From the NCBI GenBank assembly GCA_965276815.1, contig CBDIBE010000011.1, positions 434,001 to 498,000 of the forward strand: 64,000 nucleotides of DNA, written 5' to 3'. The position numbers and the translations under genes were made by a program. How positions within the stretch are numbered: position 1 is the stretch's first letter; every line of letters begins with the position of its first letter. Positions 7,428 through 15,844 of this stretch are shown here, in pieces. The notes under the pieces were generated by a model, which saw nothing but the letters and a program-made list of their open reading frames with translations, was not told the origin of the DNA and did no database searches. This DNA comes from JAVVHH01 sp965276815 (GTDB lineage Bacteria; Pseudomonadota; Alphaproteobacteria; Acetobacterales; Acetobacteraceae).

Positions 7428-8828
7428 TCAGAAGGTGACGTGCGATTTGAAACCGAGGATTGCGGCGTCGCGGATGTTGGATTGCGCGTTCGGTCGGAAA
7501 ACGTATTGGAATTCCGGCTGGAAATCCACCGCCCGGTAGACGTGGATGTCGTAATTCGCCTCGAGGACCATTTCGTGGGTCTGGATGCCGGTCGCGCCAT
7601 TGCTGAACGGCAGCCCGAATTCCTGTTCCAGCGCCTCGACCTTGCCGAGTTGGCCGCTGACCGTGTTGTACAAGAGGAGCAGGCCCACGCCGTCATCCGG
7701 CCGCGCCGCCCAAAATCCCTTATCGACCAACCCGGCAAAGTATTGCTCGGCATATGAAGAATTCTGCGGGTCGTTGTGGATGAAGCCGGCCAGCGCAATG
7801 AGGCCGGCTGTGGCGCTTTGGCCATGCCGCAGCAACATCTGGTCGGCGAGTGCCCAAAACTGCGTGTTGCCGCGATGCGTGTAGCTGGTGACGGCCGGCA
7901 GGCCTTGGGGCGAGCCCGAGGTGGCGAAATTGCCGAAGCGCGAGGTGTCAACGCCGAAGCCGGCCTTATAGTGGCCTGGCAAGCCGCCGAAGGCCGGTTC
8001 CCAGCCGAGTTCGACGGGAAGGTAGACGCCGCTATCCTGCGAGGTGTCGAATTTGAAGCCGGTCCGGTCGTTGACGTCGCTGTACAGGCCGCGGTTCACC
8101 TCGTAGACGCCGCCTTCGACGTAGACGCTCGGCTGCGGGCGCACACGGACCCGGCCAGCCCATACGGCCTCGGGATAGGCGCTATGGCCGATGTCGCCGC
8201 CGGGCAGCGCCTTCGGATCACCACACAGGCCGTTGTTCATGAAGCTGCAGTAGAGCGGCGAGTTGGCGAAATCGTTCTCGACGTTTATCCGCCCGGCGGC
8301 GATGTCGAGCACGCCGCCATACAGCTTCTCCTGCGCGTAGGCCGAGACCAGGTGCACCACGACGTTGCCGCCAGAGCCGTAGATCTCCTGCACCGGCAGC
8401 AGATTATCGCCGAACAGCGCGCTGTCGCTGCTGCCGGAGCGGTTGACCATGATGACGTGGGTGGAGAAGCCGGTGAGCCCGGCCAGCTTCTGCCAGTCGA
8501 TGTCGTTCTGGAAGCCGAGCTGGTTGGCAAAGGTCGCGCCCTGCTTGATGCCGCCGCTGACATTGCCGGCGAACTCGGAAATCAGGTCGAGGGTGGTGTC
8601 GATGCCGAGATCGCCGAGGCTGGTCCGCACGCCGCCCCAGTCGCCGAAGAGGTGTTCTACTGGCGGCGCGGGGGATGGCGCGGCGGCCGGGTTGTTCACC
8701 TCGGTGGTCGGGCCGATGCCGACGCCGCTGTTGATGTTTTGCGCCTGCGCCTCGCCCACTAAGAGGCAGGCCAGGGCGAGGCAGGCGGGGGCGAGGTAGG
8801 CGGGGGCGAGGTAGGCGGGGCGGATCAC
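7428..8828 (-). CDS. OprB-family carbohydrate-selective porin
   Basis: 466 residues from the GTG at 8828, which overlaps the stop of the sugar porter (GTGA). OprB porins let sugars cross the outer membrane. A signal peptide of unusual sequence (PAYLA repeats, then LALACLLVGEAQAQ) is followed by a Pro/Ala-rich spacer. The family start follows as LFGDWGGVRTSLGDLGIDTTL, then alternating beta-strand pattern throughout and a C-terminal Phe (FKSHVTF) as in barrel proteins. The frame is open farther upstream inside the transporter gene, but that part is not porin-like. Co-transcription with the sugar porter supports a sugar-uptake unit. Confidence 0.88.
   Translation of the reverse strand: MIRPAYLAPAYLAPACLALACLLVGEAQAQNINSGVGIGPTTEVNNPAAAPSPAPPVEHLFGDWGGVRTSLGDLGIDTTLDLISEFAGNVSGGIKQGATFANQLGFQNDIDWQKLAGLTGFSTHVIMVNRSGSSDSALFGDNLLPVQEIYGSGGNVVVHLVSAYAQEKLYGGVLDIAAGRINVENDFANSPLYCSFMNNGLCGDPKALPGGDIGHSAYPEAVWAGRVRVRPQPSVYVEGGVYEVNRGLYSDVNDRTGFKFDTSQDSGVYLPVELGWEPAFGGLPGHYKAGFGVDTSRFGNFATSGSPQGLPAVTSYTHRGNTQFWALADQMLLRHGQSATAGLIALAGFIHNDPQNSSYAEQYFAGLVDKGFWAARPDDGVGLLLLYNTVSGQLGKVEALEQEFGLPFSNGATGIQTHEMVLEANYDIHVYRAVDFQPEFQYVFRPNAQSNIRDAAILGFKSHVTF
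8776..8820. repeat. three tandem 15-bp units in the OprB signal-peptide region
   Basis: GCGAGGTAGGCGGGG occurs at 8791-8805 and 8806-8820, with a one-mismatch copy at 8776-8790. The units encode PAYLA, PAYLA and PACLA in the hydrophobic core of the porin signal peptide. Confidence 0.85.
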
Positions 8829-10186
8829 CGCGCGGCCCCCAGCGCCGCCGGGTGATCGCCGGCTTCGAGCTCGGCCTCGATCTCCTCGAGGCTGCGGCCC
8901 TTGGTCTCTGGGACCAGCCTGGCGGTGAAGACGAACCCGAAGACGGTCAGCACGGCGTAGATCAGGAAGGTGCCGACCGAGCCGAACAGGTTGATGAGGT
9001 CGAGGAAGGTCAGCGTGACCAGGAGGTTGAAACTCCAGTTCGCGATCGAGGCGAGCCCCATGGCCTGGCCGCGCACGCCGAGCGGGAAGATCTCCGCGAT
9101 CAGCAGCCAGAACACCGGCCCCAGACCGACGGCGAAGAAGGCGACGTAGGCGGCAAGCGAGATGATGGTGAGCCAAGCCAGCGACGACGCGCCGAAGGCA
9201 AAGCCGGCGGCGAGCGTGCCCAGCGTCAACGCCATGCCGCCAAGGCTCCACAGCAGCAGTACGCGGCGGCCGGCACGGTCGATCAGCCACATGGAGACGA
9301 GGGTGAACAGCACGTTGACGACGCCGACGCCGGCAGTGGCCAGGATGGCGACGGAGGCGCCGGACAGCCCGGCGGATTGGAAGATCTGCGGCGCGAAGTA
9401 GATCACGGTATTGATCCCAGTGATCTGCTGGAAGATCGCCAGCCCGATACCGACGATCAGCGGGCGGCGCAGCGAGGGAACGAGCAGGGCGGACCAGTGG
9501 ACGAGCTTGCCGCCCTCGCGGCTGAGGTCGGTGCGGAGCTGCTGCATTTCGCCGCTGACATCGGCGCCGGGTCCGCGGAGGCGCTCCAAGGTCACCTCGG
9601 CGGCATCGGCGCGGCCACGGCCGGCGAGCCAGCGCGGGCTTTCCGGCAAAACGAGCATGCCGGCGGCCAGGATCAGGCCGGGGACGGCGCCGAGGCCGAG
9701 CATCCAGCGCCAGCCCTCGCCGCCATGCGACAGGGCGTAGCCGACCAGATAGGAGACGAGGATACCGATGGTGATGAAGAGCTGGTTGAGCGAGGTGACG
9801 GCGCCGCGCGACCCGGCGGGGGAGATTTCGGCCAGGTAGAGCGGGGTCAGCATCGAGGCGATGCCGATGGCGACGCCGACCAGCAGGCGGCCGAATAGCA
9901 GCATCCAGAGGTCGACCGCCAAGGCGGAGATCACGGCGGCGGCGATGAACAGGATGGCCGTGGCGAAGATCACCCAGCGGCGGCCGAAGCGGTCCGAGAC
10001 GCCGCCGGCACCGATGGCCCCGAGCATCGCGCCCCCGAGCGCCACGGCGGCGACCACGCCCTGCGCAGTGCTAGACAGGTGGAATACGTCGCGGATGAAG
10101 AGCAGCGCGCCCGAGATCACCCCGGTGTCGTAGCCGAATAGGAGACCCCCAAGGGCCCCGACGGTCGCGATGAGCGCGAATGGCAT
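8825..10186 (-). CDS. sugar porter family MFS transporter (sugar:H+ symporter)
   Basis: 453 residues with 12 predicted membrane segments. The sugar-porter signatures are all present: GYDTGVISGALLFI in TM1, DRFGRRWVIF in loop 2-3, LPESPRWLAGRGR before the central loop, QQITGINTVIYFAP in TM7, DRAGRRVLL in loop 8-9, and VPETKGRSLEEIE at the C-terminus. This arrangement matches XylE/GalP/AraE-type symporters that carry hexoses or pentoses across the inner membrane. It is first in an operon with the OprB porin and divergent from ffh. Confidence 0.92.
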   Translation of the reverse strand: MPFALIATVGALGGLLFGYDTGVISGALLFIRDVFHLSSTAQGVVAAVALGGAMLGAIGAGGVSDRFGRRWVIFATAILFIAAAVISALAVDLWMLLFGRLLVGVAIGIASMLTPLYLAEISPAGSRGAVTSLNQLFITIGILVSYLVGYALSHGGEGWRWMLGLGAVPGLILAAGMLVLPESPRWLAGRGRADAAEVTLERLRGPGADVSGEMQQLRTDLSREGGKLVHWSALLVPSLRRPLIVGIGLAIFQQITGINTVIYFAPQIFQSAGLSGASVAILATAGVGVVNVLFTLVSMWLIDRAGRRVLLLWSLGGMALTLGTLAAGFAFGASSLAWLTIISLAAYVAFFAVGLGPVFWLLIAEIFPLGVRGQAMGLASIANWSFNLLVTLTFLDLINLFGSVGTFLIYAVLTVFGFVFTARLVPETKGRSLEEIEAELEAGDHPAALGAAR

Positions 10187-10265
10187 TGCTCTCTCCCGAT
10201 ATACTTTGGGCTATTTGGGACCAGTGTCGCTGGCCTTGCAACTTTGCGGAACGGTTACGAGCAGG

Positions 10266-10294
10266 TTGACTTTGCGCCCCCTCGCCCGTATCTG
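10266..10294 (+). promoter_or_regulatory. candidate sigma70-type promoter for ffh
   Basis: TTGACT (10266-10271) and TATCTG (10289-10294) are separated by 17 bp and lie 71 bp upstream of the ffh start. The -35 element is good and the -10 is weak. A second A/T patch, CTATAAC, lies closer to the gene. Confidence 0.35.
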
Positions 10295-10364
10295 CGGCGC
10301 CTGGCTATAACGTCGCTCCGCGTGCCCGCGCAGCGGCGCCTTCCTGTTTGAGGATGTCCCAACA

Positions 10365-11741
10365 ATGTTCGACACCCTGTCGGGCAAGCTTTCCGGCGTT
10401 TTCGACCGTCTCCGCGCCCGGGGACGGCTGAGCGAGGCGGAGATCGCCGACGCGCTGCGCGAGGTGCGTCTGGCGATGCTCGAGGCCGACGTGGCCTTGC
10501 CGGTGGTGCGCGACTTCATCGCCGGGGTGCGCGAGCGGGCGTTGGGCGCCGAGGTGCTGGACAGCGTCAGCCCCGGCCAGATGGTCATCAAGATCGTCAA
10601 CGATGTGCTGATCGACGCGCTCGGCGGCGCCGGGGCGGTACCGCTGAATTTGAACGCGGCGGCACCGATCCCGGTGCTGATGGTGGGCCTGCAGGGTTCT
10701 GGCAAGACGACCACTTCGGGCAAGCTCGCCCTGCGCTTGACCCGGCGGGACAAGCGACGGGTCCTTCTGGCCAGCCTCGATACGCAACGGCCGGCCGCGC
10801 AACTCCAGTTGCAGCAGCTCGCGGAACAGGCGGGGGTGGCGGCGCTGCCGATCGTGGCCGGGCAGACGCCGGTGGAGATCGCGCGCCGGGCCATGGAGAC
10901 CGGGCGGCGCGAGGTTTTCGACGTCGTCATCCTCGACACCGCCGGGCGGCTCTCGATCGACCAGGCGCTGATGGACGAGGTGAAGGCGATCCGCGCCGCC
11001 ACCAACCCGGCCGAAACGCTGCTCGTCGTCGACGCGATGACCGGGCAGGACGCTGTCAATACGGCGCGGGCGTTCAACGAGGCGGTGGGCGTCACCGGCA
11101 TCGTGATGACGCGGATGGACGGCGATGCGCGCGGTGGCGCGGCGCTGTCGATGCGGCAGATCACCGGGGCGCCGATCAAGCTGACCGGGTCGGGCGAGAA
11201 GCTCGATGCGCTGGAGGAATTTCATCCGGAGCGCGTGGCCGGGCGCATTCTCGGCATGGGCGACGTGGTCGGGCTGGTCGAGAAGGCCAGCGAGACCATC
11301 GAGCAGGAGGATGCGGAGCGGCTGGCGCGGCGGATGGCGCGCGGCCAGTTCGACCTCGAGGATTATGCCAGCCAGCTCAAGCAGATCACCAAAATGGGGA
11401 GCCTGTCGGGGATCCTGGGGATGCTCCCTGGGGTGGGCAAGCTGAAGTCGCAGATGGAGGACGCAAAGCTCGACACGACAGTGTTGAAGCGGCAGGCGGC
11501 GATCATCTCGTCGATGACGAAGAAGGAGCGCAAGACGCCGGACGTGATCAAGGCGAGCCGCAAGAAGCGGATTGCGGCCGGGTCGGGGACGACGGTGCAG
11601 GAGATCAATCGGCTGCTCAAGCAGTTCGACGACATGTCGACGATGATGAAGCGGATGAACAAGCTGGGGCAGAAGGGCCTCATGCGGCAGGGAATGGGCG
11701 CGCTGATGCCGAAGCACATGCAGCAGCGGCGCCCTTATTAG
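10365..11741 (+). CDS. ffh: signal recognition particle protein
   Basis: 458 residues. Ffh is the GTPase that binds signal sequences and 4.5S RNA and delivers ribosomes to FtsY. It has an N-terminal helical bundle, the P-loop GLQGSGKTT (108-116), DTAGR (191-195), TRMD (249-252; usually TKxD), and a methionine-rich M domain after about residue 298 ending KHMQQRRPY. GAGGA lies 10 nt upstream of the ATG. It leads the run rpsP-rimM-trmD-rplS, a conserved alphaproteobacterial arrangement. Confidence 0.97.
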   Translation: MFDTLSGKLSGVFDRLRARGRLSEAEIADALREVRLAMLEADVALPVVRDFIAGVRERALGAEVLDSVSPGQMVIKIVNDVLIDALGGAGAVPLNLNAAAPIPVLMVGLQGSGKTTTSGKLALRLTRRDKRRVLLASLDTQRPAAQLQLQQLAEQAGVAALPIVAGQTPVEIARRAMETGRREVFDVVILDTAGRLSIDQALMDEVKAIRAATNPAETLLVVDAMTGQDAVNTARAFNEAVGVTGIVMTRMDGDARGGAALSMRQITGAPIKLTGSGEKLDALEEFHPERVAGRILGMGDVVGLVEKASETIEQEDAERLARRMARGQFDLEDYASQLKQITKMGSLSGILGMLPGVGKLKSQMEDAKLDTTVLKRQAAIISSMTKKERKTPDVIKASRKKRIAAGSGTTVQEINRLLKQFDDMSTMMKRMNKLGQKGLMRQGMGALMPKHMQQRRPY

Positions 11742-11760
11742 CGAGACAAAGGAAGCAAGC

Positions 11761-12093
11761 ATGGGTTTGAAGATCAGGCTTTCCCGGGCGGGCGCGAAGA
11801 AGCGGCCGTACTATCACATCGTGGTGGCCGACAGCCGCAGCCCGCGGGATGGGCGGTTCCTCGAGAAGGTTGGGAGCTACAATCCGATGCTGCCGGCCGA
11901 GCACGCCGACCGGGTGCGGCTGCAAGCCGAACGCATCCAGCATTGGATGGATGAGGGCGCACTGCCGACCGACCGGGTGGCGCGGTTCCTTGGGCATGCC
12001 GGGCTGGCGCCGATGCCGGAATACCGCGAGCAGCCGGTCCAGTCCGCGCCGAAGAAGAAGGCCCAGGAGCGGGCGAAGGCCGCAGCGGGCTAA
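11761..12093 (+). CDS. rpsP: 30S ribosomal protein S16
   Basis: 110 residues. It begins MGLKIRLSRAGAKKRPYYHI with the conserved RDGRFLEKVGSYNPM block, and has an Ala/Lys-rich C-terminal extension (KKKAQERAKAAAG) typical of alphaproteobacteria. The ribosome site AAAGGAAG lies 5-6 nt ahead of the ATG, 19 nt after ffh. Confidence 0.97.
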   Translation: MGLKIRLSRAGAKKRPYYHIVVADSRSPRDGRFLEKVGSYNPMLPAEHADRVRLQAERIQHWMDEGALPTDRVARFLGHAGLAPMPEYREQPVQSAPKKKAQERAKAAAG

Positions 12094-12094
12094 A

Positions 12095-12697
12095 TTGGCC
12101 GGCAAGCGTATCCTGATGGGCGTGATCGGGCGGCCGCACGGGGTGCGGGGGCTGGTGCACGTCCATAGTTACGCGGATGGCGACCTGGCGCGGTATCGGC
12201 CACTGCGGGACGAGGCCGGGCGGGAGTGGACGCTGGCCTGGCGCAGTGAGGGAGTGGCCGAACTGCGCGACGCTTCGGGGCGTCCTCTGACGGATCGGAC
12301 GGCGGCGGAGAAGCTGACCAACGTGAAGTTGTACGTGGAGCGGGCGCTTCTGCCTGCGCCGGAGCAGGAGGACGATTTTTATCTGTCGGACCTCGTGGGG
12401 CTCGAGGCGGTAACGCCGGACGGCGCTGCGCTTGGGCGGGTCGTCTGGGTGCACGATTACGGGGCGGGCGCCAGTTTGGAGATCGCCGGGAATGGCCCGG
12501 CGCGGCTGGTGCCGTTCACGCGGGCTTGCGTGCCCGAAGTGGCGGTTGCGACGGGTAAGTTGACCGTCGTTCCCCCGATCGAAATCGACCTCCCTCTTCC
12601 TCCGGGAGAGGATCGGGGTGAGGGTGCCAGCGGCGGAAAGGCCCTCACCCAACCCTCTCCCGGAGGGAAAGGGCTTGAGGACGGAGCTTCCGCATGA
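12095..12697 (+). CDS. rimM: ribosome maturation factor RimM with a repeat-encoded C-terminal tail
   Basis: 200 residues from a TTG one base after the rpsP stop. RimM binds S19 and assists maturation of the 30S head. The N-terminal barrel starts LMGVIGRPHGVRGLVHVHSY, and the PRC-type C-terminal domain includes DDFYLSDLVGLEA and GRVVWVHDYGAGASLEI. The family normally ends near LTVVPPIEID. Here another ~37 residues follow, rich in Pro, Gly and Glu, encoded by an inverted repeat (12592-12673). The stop overlaps the trmD start as ATGA. Confidence 0.93.
   Translation: MAGKRILMGVIGRPHGVRGLVHVHSYADGDLARYRPLRDEAGREWTLAWRSEGVAELRDASGRPLTDRTAAEKLTNVKLYVERALLPAPEQEDDFYLSDLVGLEAVTPDGAALGRVVWVHDYGAGASLEIAGNGPARLVPFTRACVPEVAVATGKLTVVPPIEIDLPLPPGEDRGEGASGGKALTQPSPGGKGLEDGASA
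12592..12673. repeat. REP-like palindromic element inside the 3' end of rimM
   Basis: The left arm (12592 to ~12624) contains CCTCCGGGAGAGG and GGGTGAGGG. The right arm (~12643-12673) contains CCCTCACCC and CCTCTCCCGGAGG. The arms are complementary over most of their length around a ~20-nt loop. This resembles the dispersed intergenic palindromes of GC-rich proteobacteria, here read through as coding sequence. Confidence 0.8.
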
Positions 12698-13392
12698 GCT
12701 GGCACGCTACTGTTTTTACGCTTTTTCCCACCATGTTCCCTGGGCCGCTTGGCCAATCCCTGGCGGGACGGGCGCTCGAGGCGGGGCGCTGGGAGCTGGA
12801 TTTGCGCGACATCCGCGCCGCAGCCACGGACCGGCACCGGACCGTGGATGACACCCCGTTTGGCGGCGGCGCCGGCATGGTCATGCGACCGGACGTGCTG
12901 GACGCCGCCATCGGCGCCGATGACGATCGGCCGCTCCTATATCTCTCGCCGCGCGGCAGCCGGCTCGACCAGGCGCGGGTGCGCGCGCTGGCTGCCGGGC
13001 CGGGCGTACGGCTGATCTGCGGGCGCTATGAGGGCGTGGATCAGCGCGTGCTCGATGTCCGCCGGGTCGAGGAGGTTAGCGTCGGCGACTATGTGCTCTC
13101 CGGAGGCGAGTTGCCGGCTTTGGTGCTGCTCGATGCCTGCGTGCGGCTGCTGCCGGGCGTGATGGGTGCCGGCGCCAGCGCCGAAGAGGAAAGCTTCAGC
13201 GCCGGGCTGCTCGAGTATCCGCACTACACTCGCCCGGTCGTGTGGCGCGGCCTCGCGGTGCCCGATGTGCTGCTCTCCGGCCATCACGCCGCCATCGCCG
13301 CCTGGCGGCACGCACAAGCCGAACAGATCACCCGAATCCGCAGGCCGGACCTCTGGTCGCAACGCATGGACAGCACGGCGGCGACGCCGTAA
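12694..13392 (+). CDS. trmD: tRNA (guanine-37-N1)-methyltransferase
   Basis: 232 residues. TrmD methylates G37 of tRNAs reading CNN codons and prevents frameshifting. SPOUT-fold features are present: VDDTPFGGGAGMVMRPDVL (51 onward), YLSPRG (83-88), the knot motif GRYEGVDQR (110-118) and SVGDYVLSGGE (129-139). The C-terminal domain ends with YPHYTRP and LLSGHHAAIAAWR. The ATG overlaps the rimM stop. Confidence 0.97.
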   Translation: MSWHATVFTLFPTMFPGPLGQSLAGRALEAGRWELDLRDIRAAATDRHRTVDDTPFGGGAGMVMRPDVLDAAIGADDDRPLLYLSPRGSRLDQARVRALAAGPGVRLICGRYEGVDQRVLDVRRVEEVSVGDYVLSGGELPALVLLDACVRLLPGVMGAGASAEEESFSAGLLEYPHYTRPVVWRGLAVPDVLLSGHHAAIAAWRHAQAEQITRIRRPDLWSQRMDSTAATP

Positions 13393-13418
13393 CAGAAAAA
13401 GAGCAAAGGACAGACGCT

Positions 13419-13811
13419 ATGAATATCCTGCAGAAATTCGAGGCCGAGCAGATCGCCCGCCTTACCGAGGCCCGCGCGGTGCCCGCCTTCCAGCCCGGCG
13501 ACACGCTGCGCGTGATGGTCAAGGTCGTCGAGGGCGAGCGGACTCGGGTGCAGGCCTATGAGGGCGTGTGCATCGCCCGGTCCAACAAGGGGCTCGGCAG
13601 CAACTTCACGGTGCGCAAGATCAGCTACGGCGAGGGTGTCGAGCGCGTGTTCCCGCTCTATGCGCCGACGATCGCCGAGATCGCGGTGGTGCGCCGCGGC
13701 GACGTGCGCCGGGCCAAGCTGTATTACCTGCGCGGCCGCAGCGGCAAGTCCGCCCGGATTGCCGAGCGCGCCCGCGATGTTACGGAAACCGCGAAAGCCG
13801 CGGTCAAATAA
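13419..13811 (+). CDS. rplS: 50S ribosomal protein L19
   Basis: 130 residues. It begins MNILQKFEAEQIARL, followed by FQPGDTLRVMVKVVEGERTR and the conserved GVCIARSNKGLGSNFTVRKISYGEGVERVFPLY region (over 30 residues of near-universal sequence), and ends with a short alphaproteobacterial tail. The ATG is chosen by homology, with AAAGGA at 13405-13410 as ribosome site. The open frame upstream is a shadow of trmD. Confidence 0.97.
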   Translation: MNILQKFEAEQIARLTEARAVPAFQPGDTLRVMVKVVEGERTRVQAYEGVCIARSNKGLGSNFTVRKISYGEGVERVFPLYAPTIAEIAVVRRGDVRRAKLYYLRGRSGKSARIAERARDVTETAKAAVK

Positions 13812-13823
13812 GAGGCAAAAACA

Positions 13824-15224
13824 ATGGCGAAAACCCTGTTCGATAAGTTGTGGGATAGTCACGTCGTCGATCGGCTGGAGGATGGCACTTGCGTCCTCTA
13901 TATCGACCGTCACCTCGTGCACGAGGTGACCAGCCCGCAGGCTTTCGAAGGGCTTCGACTCGCCGGCCGCAAGGTGCGCCGGCCAGATGCGACCATCGCC
14001 GTCGCCGACCACAACGTGCCCACCTCCGACCGCCGCGCCGGCATCAAGGAGGAGGAGAGCCGCATCCAGGTGGAAACGCTGGAGCGCAACGTGGCGGAAT
14101 TCGGCGTGCCGTATTTTCCGGTGCTCGATGCGCGACAGGGAATCGTGCACATTATCGGTCCGGAACAGGGCATTTCGCTGCCTGGCATGACCATCGTCTG
14201 CGGCGATAGCCACACCAGCACGCATGGCGCGATGGGCGCCTTGGCCTTCGGCATCGGGACCTCCGAGGTCGAGCATGTGCTGGCGACGCAGACGCTGCTG
14301 ATGAAGCCGGCCAAGAACATGCTGGTGCAGGTGGATGGCACGCCCGGCGCCGGGGTGACCGCGAAGGACGTCGTGCTCGCGATCATCGGCAAGATCGGCA
14401 CGGCCGGCGGCACCGGGCACGTGATCGAGTATGCCGGCGAGGCGATCCGGGCGCTCGACATGGCCGGCCGCATGACGGTCTGCAACATGAGCATCGAGGC
14501 CGGCGCCCGGGCCGGGCTGATCGCGCCGGACGAGACCACGTTTGCCTATGTGAAGGGCCGCCCCTACTCGCCGCAGGGCGAGGCGTTCGATCGCGCGGTG
14601 GCATATTGGCGCACCCTGCCCACCGATCCCGGCGCGCATTACGACACGGTCGTGCAGCTCGATGCCGCCGAGATCGCCCCGATGGTGAGCTGGGGCACCA
14701 ACCCCGAGGCCGTGCTGCCGATCGGCGCCAGCGTGCCCGACCCGGAGCAGGTCGAGGACGAAGGGGCGCGGGCGCAAATGCTGCGCATGCTCGACTACAT
14801 GGCGCTGCAGCCCGGCCAGAAGCTGACTGACGTGGCGGTCGACATGGTGTTCATCGGCAGTTGCACCAACGGCCGGATCGAGGACATTCGCGCCGCCGCA
14901 CAGGTCGCCACCGGCCGGCATGTGGCCGCCGGCGTGCGCGCCATGGTCGTCCCAGGCAGCGGCATCGTGAAGCTGCAAGCCGAGCAGGAGGGCCTCGACC
15001 GCATCCTGCAGGACGCCGGATTCGAATGGCGCGAGGCCGGCTGCAGCATGTGCCTCGGCATGAACCCCGACAGGCTCAAGCCTGGCCAGCGCTGCGCCAG
15101 CACCAGCAACCGCAACTTCGAGGGGCGCCAGGGACCCGGCGGGCGCACCCACCTGCTTTCCCCCGCCATGGCGGCTGCCGCCGCCATCACCGGCCACCTC
15201 ACCGACGTACGGGAGCTCGCCTGA
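13824..15224 (+). CDS. leuC: 3-isopropylmalate dehydratase large subunit
   Basis: 466 residues. With LeuD it isomerises 2-isopropylmalate to 3-isopropylmalate through a 4Fe-4S cluster. The cluster ligands are visible at C347 (GSCTNGR), C407 and C410 (CSMCLGMNPD), the same numbering as in enteric LeuC. VCGDSHTSTHGAMGALAFGI is the aconitase signature. It lies 12 nt after rplS, linking leucine synthesis to the translation operon, and its stop overlaps leuD by one base (TGATG). Confidence 0.97.
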   Translation: MAKTLFDKLWDSHVVDRLEDGTCVLYIDRHLVHEVTSPQAFEGLRLAGRKVRRPDATIAVADHNVPTSDRRAGIKEEESRIQVETLERNVAEFGVPYFPVLDARQGIVHIIGPEQGISLPGMTIVCGDSHTSTHGAMGALAFGIGTSEVEHVLATQTLLMKPAKNMLVQVDGTPGAGVTAKDVVLAIIGKIGTAGGTGHVIEYAGEAIRALDMAGRMTVCNMSIEAGARAGLIAPDETTFAYVKGRPYSPQGEAFDRAVAYWRTLPTDPGAHYDTVVQLDAAEIAPMVSWGTNPEAVLPIGASVPDPEQVEDEGARAQMLRMLDYMALQPGQKLTDVAVDMVFIGSCTNGRIEDIRAAAQVATGRHVAAGVRAMVVPGSGIVKLQAEQEGLDRILQDAGFEWREAGCSMCLGMNPDRLKPGQRCASTSNRNFEGRQGPGGRTHLLSPAMAAAAAITGHLTDVRELA

Positions 15225-15844
15225 TGGACGCTTTCACCACGCTGACCGCGATTGCGGCGCCGCTGCCGCTCGCCAATGTGGACACCGACAAGGTCATCCC
15301 CGCGCGGTTCCTCAAGACGATCAAACGCACTGGCCTCGGCGTTAACTTATTCTACACGCTGCGCTACGATACTCAGGGCGCCGAACGGCCGGATTTCGTC
15401 CTGAACACGGAGCCGTATCGGCACGCCGAAATCCTCATCGCGCATGAGAATTTTGGCTGCGGCTCCTCGCGCGAGCACGCGCCCTGGGCGCTGCTGGATT
15501 TCGGCATACGCTGCGTCGTGGCCCCCAGCTTCGCCGACATCTTCTACAATAATTGCTTCAAGAACGGGATCCTGCCGATCCAACTGCCGCGCGCCGTCTG
15601 CGACCAGCTCATGGAGGACGCAAAGATGGGTGGAAACGCGCGGATCACGATCGATCTGCCGCGGCAAGTGGTGATCCGGCCGAGCGGGGAGGAAATCCCG
15701 TTCCGCATCGATCCGTTCCGGAAGCATTTGTTGCTGAACGGACTCGATGATATTGGTCAGACCATGCAGCGCACGCCGAAGATCGACGCTTACGAGGCCG
15801 AGCGGGCCCAGGCGCAGTCCTGGCTGCCAGGCTTGGCGGTGTGA
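15224..15844 (+). CDS. leuD: 3-isopropylmalate dehydratase small subunit
   Basis: 206 residues, the swivelling domain of isopropylmalate isomerase. Visible motifs are NVDTDKVIPARFLKTIKRTG near the start, NFGCGSSREHAPWALLDFGI (substrate-binding loop), and FADIFYNNCFKNGILPI. Overlaps of 1 nt with leuC and leuB (TGATG at both junctions) imply translational coupling in a leuCDB operon. Confidence 0.97.
   Translation: MDAFTTLTAIAAPLPLANVDTDKVIPARFLKTIKRTGLGVNLFYTLRYDTQGAERPDFVLNTEPYRHAEILIAHENFGCGSSREHAPWALLDFGIRCVVAPSFADIFYNNCFKNGILPIQLPRAVCDQLMEDAKMGGNARITIDLPRQVVIRPSGEEIPFRIDPFRKHLLLNGLDDIGQTMQRTPKIDAYEAERAQAQSWLPGLAV

Noticed and set aside
8852..9898. 348-codon forward frame opposite the sugar porter
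   Set aside because: Composition (Gln/Glu/Gly/Asp repeats) is that of an antisense shadow; the opposite strand has all sugar porter motifs.
10187..10364. Possible 4.5S RNA or other small RNA gene between the sugar porter and ffh
   Set aside because: No long GC-rich hairpin with the conserved tetraloop region was found; the space is accounted for by promoters.
10305..11762. 485-codon reverse frame opposite ffh
   Set aside because: His/Leu/Arg-rich shadow; ffh is certain.
13284..15197. 637-codon reverse frame opposite rplS and leuC
   Set aside because: Spans two certain genes and shows no domain signature.
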